Assembly (NCBI GenBank): GCA_003156805.1
Contig: PMHV01000013.1
Coordinates: forward strand, 164,388 to 228,387
Direction of reading: 5' to 3'
DNA length: 64,000 bases
Source: Acidobacteriaceae bacterium
GTDB lineage: Bacteria; Acidobacteriota; Terriglobia; Terriglobales; Acidobacteriaceae
Each line of letters begins with the position of its first letter. The stretch's first letter is position 1. Below are positions 58,609 to 64,000 of this stretch, piece by piece. The position numbers and the translations under genes are program-made. The notes below the pieces were generated by a model. That model was not told the origin of the DNA, ran no database searches, and saw only the letters and a list, made by a program, of their open reading frames with translations.

Positions 58609-60042
58609 ATGACCTCCTCGAGCAAAGCCATTGCCGCGTGCGCACTGATCATTCTGCTATGCATCGGCACTCTCTCGTTCTGGGGCACGGTGCAGGACGC
58701 GAAAGACCGGGAGTGGGTCACGCACACGCTGCTTGTGGTCGAGAAGCTGCAGGCGGTGCGGATCGACATTACGCAGGCCGAAACCGGCCAACGAGGCTAC
58801 ATGCTTACGGGACAGGACAGATACCTGGAACTGTACGGGGCCGGTCTCAATCAGGTGCGGCAAGACATGAAAGAACTGCCGGATTTGACCCTGGATAACC
58901 CCGGGGAGCAGGAAGCGACCCGACGTCTGGAGCCGCTGGTGGCAGCCCGGCTGGCGGAGCTGGCTGACGGAATTGAGGTCCGGAAGCGAAGCGGACTGCT
59001 GGCTGGGGTGGAAGCGGTGGCAAAGGGCAATATTGGGGAACGGTCGATGCACCAGATCGCGATACAGATCGGCGAGATGCGGCAGACGGAAGCGCAGCTC
59101 TTAGGCAAGAGATTGGAGACCGCGGCGGCCAGTACGCGGAAGATGAAGGCCGTTATCGTGTGCGGAAATGCTTTAGCCGTTCTAATTCTGCTGGCGGCGG
59201 GCTTTGTGATTCACTGGGAAACCGGCAGGCGCGGTCTGGCGGAGCAGGATCTGAAGCAGGCGAATGAACGGCTGGAACGGCGGACGGCAGAGCTGTCGGA
59301 GACCAATATCGAGCTGGAAAGTTTCGCGTATTCCGTAGCGCACGATCTGCGCGCGCCTCTCCGGCACATCGCCGGATATTCCAATGTCGTGCTGCAGGAT
59401 TACGGGCCGAAGCTGGATGGGGAAGGGCGGCGCTACCTGGAGAAAATCGGGGACGGCGCGCAAAAGATGGGACGTCTGGTCGATGAGTTGCTTAATTTGT
59501 CAAGGATCGGGCGGCAGGAACTCTCGCTGCACGACACTTCGCTGGATAAGCTGGTGCGGCATGTGGTCGAAGATCTCGCGCCGGAGTGTTCGGGGCGGGA
59601 GATCGAGTGGCGGATCGGGGGGTTGTCGAGCGCGGAATGCGATCCGGTACTGATGAAACAGGTGTTCGTGAATCTGCTGTCGAATGCCGTGAAGTATACG
59701 CGGAAGCGGGAACGGGCGGTGATTGAGGTGGGAGAGACGATGCAAAACGGCGTGCCCGTTATCTTTGCGCGGGACAATGGAGTGGGCTTCGAGATGCAGT
59801 ATGCAGGAAAGCTTTTCGGTGTTTTTCAGCGTCTGCATAAGGCCCCCGATTTCGAAGGCACAGGAGTGGGTCTGGCGATTGTGCAGCGCATCATTCGCAA
59901 ACACGGCGGGCGGATTTGGGCGGAAGCGGAGATCAACAAAGGAGCGACGTTTTTCTTTACGCTGGGATCGCCCGAGAACAACACGGGTACGAAACCAGAA
60001 CTTGCAATCAGAAATGAGGTGATGCATGCCGGACAGAATTGA
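58609..60042 (+). CDS. Sensor histidine kinase with CHASE3 domain
   Basis: A 477-residue membrane kinase. Two transmembrane helices (about 7-27 and 182-204) flank a CHASE3-type sensor (EKLQAVRIDITQAETGQRGYMLTG). The cytoplasmic part has HisKA with AYSVAHDLRAPLRHIAGYS (phospho-His) and HATPase with VNLLSNAVKYT, DNGVGFEMQ and GTGVGLAIVQRI. The layout is that of phytochrome-like, Rcp1-partnered kinases. It overlaps the response regulator by 17 nt, so they are cotranslated. Confidence 0.94.
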   Translation: MTSSSKAIAACALIILLCIGTLSFWGTVQDAKDREWVTHTLLVVEKLQAVRIDITQAETGQRGYMLTGQDRYLELYGAGLNQVRQDMKELPDLTLDNPGEQEATRRLEPLVAARLAELADGIEVRKRSGLLAGVEAVAKGNIGERSMHQIAIQIGEMRQTEAQLLGKRLETAAASTRKMKAVIVCGNALAVLILLAAGFVIHWETGRRGLAEQDLKQANERLERRTAELSETNIELESFAYSVAHDLRAPLRHIAGYSNVVLQDYGPKLDGEGRRYLEKIGDGAQKMGRLVDELLNLSRIGRQELSLHDTSLDKLVRHVVEDLAPECSGREIEWRIGGLSSAECDPVLMKQVFVNLLSNAVKYTRKRERAVIEVGETMQNGVPVIFARDNGVGFEMQYAGKLFGVFQRLHKAPDFEGTGVGLAIVQRIIRKHGGRIWAEAEINKGATFFFTLGSPENNTGTKPELAIRNEVMHAGQN

Positions 60043-60499
60043 GATTTTGCTGGTCGACGACAGCCCTGAGGATGTGGAGTTGACGATTCGCGAATTGCGC
60101 CGCCACAAACTCGCCAACCACATTCAAGTCGCGGAGGATGGAGCGGAGGCTCTGGACTTCCTCTTCTGCCGCGGTTCGCACCAGTGCCGGTCGTTCGACC
60201 ATCCTCCGAAACTCGTGCTGCTGGACTTGAAACTTCCCAAAGTGGATGGCCTGGAAGTGCTGCGGGCGATGCGAGCCGACGAGCGAACCAAGGCGATCCC
60301 AGTTGTGATTCTCACTTCTTCCAAAGAACAAAAAGATGTGGTTGAGGGTTACCACCTGGGAGTGAACGCTTACGCGCAGAAGCCAGTCGACTTCGATCAG
60401 TTCAGCAAGACCATCCGGGAAATCGGGATGTTTTGGATGGTGATCAATCAAGCGCCTCCGGCGGAAACGTTCTTGGCGAGCAAGGCGCAAGGAGCGTGA
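60026..60499 (+). CDS. Single-domain response regulator (Rcp1-like)
   Basis: A 157-residue CheY-like receiver with Asp11-Asp12 (LLVDDSPEDVE), phospho-Asp67 (LVLLDLKLPKVDG) and the Lys of YAQKPVDF. The insertion and FLFCRG segment are typical of the Rcp1 group that pairs with CHASE3/phytochrome kinases. It has no output domain, so it acts by protein contact. Translation is coupled to the kinase. Confidence 0.95.
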   Translation: MPDRIEILLVDDSPEDVELTIRELRRHKLANHIQVAEDGAEALDFLFCRGSHQCRSFDHPPKLVLLDLKLPKVDGLEVLRAMRADERTKAIPVVILTSSKEQKDVVEGYHLGVNAYAQKPVDFDQFSKTIREIGMFWMVINQAPPAETFLASKAQGA

Positions 60500-60665
60500 A
60501 GTAAGGGTTTCGGCCGGGCCGCAGCCCACCGCTGGAGTATTGAGTTCTCCGAAGCCAGGTGTGGCGCGGAGGTTTCATCGGCGAAGCTCGAGAGTTCTGC
60601 AGGGGAATGAAAGAGCAGCGGAGATAAACGAAGTACCGCGCGGGTAACCGGGCGCGGGGATGGAG

Positions 60666-61916
60666 TTACTCGCTGGTGAAGTAGTCGACGGTCACGGGGT
60701 TTTCGAAGAGCGAGTAGTCGCGGGTTACCACGGCGATGCCGCTATCGGTGACGAAATAGCGGGAGCGGTCGGCTTCGGTGTCGTAGCCGATGGTGGTGCC
60801 TTCGGGAAGGTGGACGTCGCGGTCGAGAATGGCGCGGCGGATGCGGCAGCGGCGTCCGACGCTGACGTGAGAAAACAAAATACAGTCGGTGACCTCGGAA
60901 TAGGAATTGACGCGCACATTTGGCGAGAGAACGGAATTCTTGACCATGCCGCCGGAGACGATGCAGCCGTTGGAGACGATGGAATCGAGAGCGGTACCCA
61001 TGCGGTCTTTTTCGGCGAAGACAAATTTTGCCGGAGGATACTGGCGCTGGTGGGTGCGAATGGGCCAGTCGGCATCGTAGAGGTTGAAGATGGGCGAGAC
61101 GGAGACGATATCCATGTTGGCTTCGTAGAAGGCCTCGAGGGTGCCCACGTCGCGCCAGTAGAGAGCTTCTTTCTTGTTTTCGTCGATGAAGTCGTAGGCG
61201 AAGACGCGGTAGTCGTCGACCATGCGGGGCAGAATGTCTTTGCCGAAGTCGTGGCTGGAGGTGGGATCGTCGGCATCTTTGAGCAGGGCGGGGATGAGGA
61301 CGTCGGCGTTAAAGAGGTAGACCCCCATGGAGCCGGCGACCTTTTCCGGATTCCAGGGAGAACGCAGTTCGGTTTGTTTGGGTTTTTCCTGGAAGCCGTT
61401 AATGCGGCCGTCTTTGTCGACGTCGACCACGCCGAAGCGGGAAGTTTCCGCGAGATCGATCTGGATGGTGGCCAGGGTGATATCGGCGGCGGAGTCCCGG
61501 TGCTGTTTCATCATCTTGCCGTAATCCATTTTGTAGATGTGATCGCCGGAGAGGATGAGGACGTGTTTGGGCTGCTCGGAGCCGATGGAATAGATGTTCT
61601 GATAGACGGCGTCGGCGGTGCCTTGATACCACTGATCGCTGACCCGCTTCATGGGCGGCAGGACTTCGACGAACTCGCCGACCTCGCGGCCTAGGATGTT
61701 CCAGCCTTCGCGGATGTGGCGGTTGAGCGACAGTGCTTTGTACTGGGTGAGAATGTAGACGCGGCGCAATCCGGAGTTGAGACAGTTGGAGAGCGTAATG
61801 TCGATGATGCGATAGATGCCGCCGAAAGTCACGGCGGGCTTGGCGCGATCGCGAGTGAGAGGATAAAGGCGCTCACCGGCGCCGCCGGCGAGCAGGACTC
61901 CGAGAGTGTCTTTCAT
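60666..61916 (-). CDS. glgC: Glucose-1-phosphate adenylyltransferase
   Basis: A 416-residue ADP-glucose pyrophosphorylase, first committed step of glycogen synthesis. It has LLAGGAGERLYPLTRDRAKP, SGDHIYKMDYGKMM and GFQEKPKQ as substrate segments, and a C-terminal left-handed beta-helix (SPNVRVNSYSEVTDCILFSH). No other glg gene is in the window. A GC-rich hairpin at about 60636-60657 lies 9 nt past its stop. Confidence 0.95.
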   Translation of the reverse strand: MKDTLGVLLAGGAGERLYPLTRDRAKPAVTFGGIYRIIDITLSNCLNSGLRRVYILTQYKALSLNRHIREGWNILGREVGEFVEVLPPMKRVSDQWYQGTADAVYQNIYSIGSEQPKHVLILSGDHIYKMDYGKMMKQHRDSAADITLATIQIDLAETSRFGVVDVDKDGRINGFQEKPKQTELRSPWNPEKVAGSMGVYLFNADVLIPALLKDADDPTSSHDFGKDILPRMVDDYRVFAYDFIDENKKEALYWRDVGTLEAFYEANMDIVSVSPIFNLYDADWPIRTHQRQYPPAKFVFAEKDRMGTALDSIVSNGCIVSGGMVKNSVLSPNVRVNSYSEVTDCILFSHVSVGRRCRIRRAILDRDVHLPEGTTIGYDTEADRSRYFVTDSGIAVVTRDYSLFENPVTVDYFTSE

Positions 61917-61997
61917 GGAACCACCCCAGAAAAACAGTAGATGGTAGCACAGGGGGGAGGGTTGGCGGCGATTCGAAGATGCGGCCTTCCAGCACCC

Positions 61998-63302
61998 TTA
62001 ATATTTTCGTACTGAGTTACGAAGTCCGGTCGTGCTCTCGGCGCCGATGCCGTGACGGTAGATCCAAATCTGACGCCTGACAGCTTCGAGCGCTCCAGGG
62101 CCCCAGAGATTCGCGGGCTCGCTATCGTCGTCAGTGTTGGCATCCCATCCTTCGTCGGGCGGAACGAACTCATTGAACTGATGGATGATCAGAAAGATGG
62201 GATCGAGCTGGCGGGCGTACGCCATGAAAGAGTCGAAGGTGTCGTATTGCCCGTCTTCCCCGAAACGGAGAGCGTCATCGGGACAGTAGGGCGGAGCATT
62301 CGAATTGGGGCATCCCCATCCGTTCTGCCCGGCGGTGGCGATGGAAGCGGTGAAGTTCTCCACCCGGGGACCCGCTTGGTTGTAAGAAGGATAGTACGGG
62401 CACAACGAGAGGGTGCATGAAGTGTTGAGCCGGTCCACCCAGCTCCAGAAACCATATTCGGGATTGATTTCGACTGGTCCGTCGGGAGTGCCCTGGTTAA
62501 GCCAGAGATACGGCTGACTGTCGAGATATCCGGCCATCATCTTGAAGGTGTACTTACGGCTGATGTCAGGATGGTTTCTCAGGAATTTTCTGATTTGAAA
62601 CCAGAGGGGATTATCGGATCGGTTCGGATCTTGCGCTGCCCCGAGAAAAATCAGCACCAGAGGTTTGCCCTGGTAAATTACGGTGCGCTCTGGATTCTGC
62701 TGCATCCGTGCGCCGAAGTATTCGACCTCTTTTTCGAACGCGGTCTTGCCGTCGAGATCCCTGAACAGAACATTCTCGTCGATGCCACCCAGAAGCGGAA
62801 TGAGCTTGAGGCGAGTGCCTAGCTTTGTCCATGCGGTATAAAGGTTGCCAGTATTGTCGCGGATGGTTTGGTTGTAAATGCGGAAGGAGGGCGTGCAGTT
62901 CGGGACATATTTCTTGACGAACCACTCACTGTTGAAGATGCAGCTCACGTTATTCGTCAGGTCACTGATGGCGGCGTCCAAGCCGAGGTGTTCCATCCAG
63001 GCGACGTGTTGCTCGATGACGGCGGGGTCGGCGCTGTCATAGCCGCCGCCTACCGCTTGCATGTCCGCCGATTGCAACAGCGGCATAGCCGCGCTGGTTT
63101 GAAAGGTCACGGCTTTGGGACCGAACCAGGCCTCATATTCCATGACGACTATGTGGCTGCTCCCGTCCACGATTAAGGGGCCCTCCGATGCTGAAGCCGC
63201 TGATGCGGGCGACGGCGCCCAGAGCAACAGAAGCAGTGTAGAAATGGTCAGTGCCCGGAGATGATTAAGAACGCGCTGGACGGGTCCCGAGGTGCGTTTC
63301 AT
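61998..63302 (-). CDS. Secreted glycosidase-like TIM-barrel protein (GH71/GH99-like, tentative)
   Basis: A 434-residue protein. The N-terminal signal ends near SPASAAS. The mature part starts IVVMEYEAWFGPKAVTFQTS and contains DLTNNVSCIFNSEWFVKKYV, PLLGGIDENVLFRD and IYQGKPLVLIFLGAA, a pattern like the barrel of extracellular endo-glycosidases of the GH71/GH99 groups, with conserved Glu/Asp at possible catalytic places (IIHQFNEFVPP). The specificity is unknown and the family call is tentative. It lies 21 nt after the 94-residue gene on the same strand. Confidence 0.55.
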   Translation of the reverse strand: MKRTSGPVQRVLNHLRALTISTLLLLLWAPSPASAASASEGPLIVDGSSHIVVMEYEAWFGPKAVTFQTSAAMPLLQSADMQAVGGGYDSADPAVIEQHVAWMEHLGLDAAISDLTNNVSCIFNSEWFVKKYVPNCTPSFRIYNQTIRDNTGNLYTAWTKLGTRLKLIPLLGGIDENVLFRDLDGKTAFEKEVEYFGARMQQNPERTVIYQGKPLVLIFLGAAQDPNRSDNPLWFQIRKFLRNHPDISRKYTFKMMAGYLDSQPYLWLNQGTPDGPVEINPEYGFWSWVDRLNTSCTLSLCPYYPSYNQAGPRVENFTASIATAGQNGWGCPNSNAPPYCPDDALRFGEDGQYDTFDSFMAYARQLDPIFLIIHQFNEFVPPDEGWDANTDDDSEPANLWGPGALEAVRRQIWIYRHGIGAESTTGLRNSVRKY

Positions 63303-63323
63303 AAACGGATGCGCGGGAAGAGA

Positions 63324-63608
63324 CTATTTTTCTTCCTCGATTTTGATGCGGAGGGACTTGAGGAATTTGAGATCCTGATCGCTGATTTTGAATTCGGGAT
63401 TGGTGGAGAGCGTGGTCACGAGCGAAGTTTTGTCGGAAGCCTTCTCACCCTGCTTGCTGACGCCGATGGTGGCTTCGAGCACCAGAAAAATGTCGTAGCC
63501 GCCCTCTTTTATGCGGGAAACGACTTCGGCAATCTGCTCGGAATCGGAGAGCGATTCGTTGATGGCTTCGCCGAGTTCTTTCATCAATTGCTTGAGTTGT
63601 TGGTCCAA
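63324..63608 (-). CDS. Small conserved-looking soluble protein
   Basis: A 94-residue protein, probably alpha+beta: QLKQLMKELGEAINESLSDS, EQIAEVVSRIKEGGYDIFL, then VLEATIGVSKQGEK and an acidic KISDQDLKFLKSLRIKIEEE end. The start is a TTG at 63608 preceded by GAGGGG. I do not recognise a family. The glycosidase-like gene follows 21 nt later. Confidence 0.6.
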   Translation of the reverse strand: MDQQLKQLMKELGEAINESLSDSEQIAEVVSRIKEGGYDIFLVLEATIGVSKQGEKASDKTSLVTTLSTNPEFKISDQDLKFLKSLRIKIEEEK

Positions 63609-63735
63609 GTTGCCCCCTCAGTCAGCGCGATGACAGCGTCTCCCATCTACCCTTTAGATGCCGGTTGCGAGCGAATGGTCTCGCTGACGGAACCGACTGC
63701 GTCATTGTAGCGCCATAGGCTGCTAAAATCGAGCC

Positions 63736-64000
63736 GTGAGTAAGGTTTCTATCGCACAAAAGTTGGGGGTGCTGGCGCGCGTGGCAGTTCAGCAGGCCCG
63801 CCGCAGCCGCACCCTGAATGCGCTGATGAAAGCCTCGGCTACAACGGCTCGAGCTTTTGGCGGGGCTGCGCACCAGTTGTGGCTGGAGGTTACGGGCCTT
63901 GTTTTCTTGGTGATGGCGGCGGGTGGAGGGATTACGCTGCATCGGGAATATGCCAAGTATGAAGCCGGGCGGGCGGGCTCAGGCCGGGTGGTGATTGCAA
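63736..64000 (+). CDS. Membrane protein, N-terminal part (cut by window edge)
   Basis: About 88 residues from the GTG at 63736 (MSKVSIAQKLGVLARVAVQQARR ... in pieces) to the window end. A basic helical N-terminus is followed by a hydrophobic helix VTGLVFLVMAAGGGITL, then YAKYEAGRAGSGR. No family is recognised from the visible part. TAAAAT lies 7 nt upstream, so translation may be leaderless or nearly so. It is divergent from the 94-residue gene. Confidence 0.6.
   Translation, partial: MSKVSIAQKLGVLARVAVQQARRSRTLNALMKASATTARAFGGAAHQLWLEVTGLVFLVMAAGGGITLHREYAKYEAGRAGSGRVVIA

Overview
The window most resembles a chromosomal segment of an Acidobacteriota (Terriglobia-like) soil bacterium. The basis is content and style rather than any search: a 1,114-residue Oar-like TonB-dependent receptor with an N-terminal carboxypeptidase-regulatory fold, a four-GAF sigma-54 activator, a zinc-ribbon Ser/Thr kinase, many PIN and ParE toxin-antitoxin pairs, an hspR-type heat-shock regulator near dnaK and dnaJ, and GC-rich DNA packed with short palindromic intergenic repeats. 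No rRNA, tRNA, CRISPR array or prophage module was recognised.

Layout. 1-11.1 kb: start of ffh, a CPBP protease, a flavin reductase, a histone-deacetylase-like enzyme, then a dispersed heat-shock set (hspR, dnaJ, dnaK all on the minus strand) interrupted by a permease, a cupin, a GIY-YIG nuclease and a membrane protein. 11.1-15.8 kb: an accessory island with a HExxH protease, two ParE/RelE-type modules, a HigA-like regulator, a chimeric antitoxin and two kinds of intergenic repeat. 15.8-24.2 kb: Ser/Thr kinase, polytopic membrane protein, VapBC, a REP-associated transposase element with nested terminal inverted repeats, glmS and purS. 24.2-33.3 kb: sigma-54 activator, a strong sigma-54 promoter candidate, a Crp/Fnr regulator with an N-terminal extension, an ice-binding-fold protein, a LytTR response regulator and a thiolase. 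33.3-37.4 kb: VapBC and the TonB receptor. 37.7-50.3 kb: gamma carbonic anhydrase, hisS, three small soluble or secreted proteins, aspS, mutL, an AlkZ-like protein, an M13 peptidase and cmk. 50.3-54.3 kb: a tightly overlapping ECF sigma / anti-sigma / two-membrane-protein operon. 54.8-64 kb: an Ig-like lipoprotein operon with a long leader, a histidine kinase and response regulator pair, glgC, a secreted glycosidase-like protein and two small conserved proteins, the last cut by the window end.

How it works together. Housekeeping genes (ffh, dnaK, dnaJ, glmS, hisS, aspS, mutL, cmk, glgC) alternate with envelope and signalling modules. The clearest regulatory circuit is the sigma-54 enhancer-binding protein at 24705-28244: just downstream lie a 14-bp inverted repeat, placed like an activator site, and a -24/-12 element that would drive the Crp/Fnr gene. 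The clearest genome-dynamic signals are seven copies of a REP-like palindrome in which the ends are conserved but the central arms vary while staying complementary, the REP-transposase element, and at least nine intergenic runs of short tandem repeats. Each run has a different 6-16 bp unit, and several overlap the stop codon of the gene before them.
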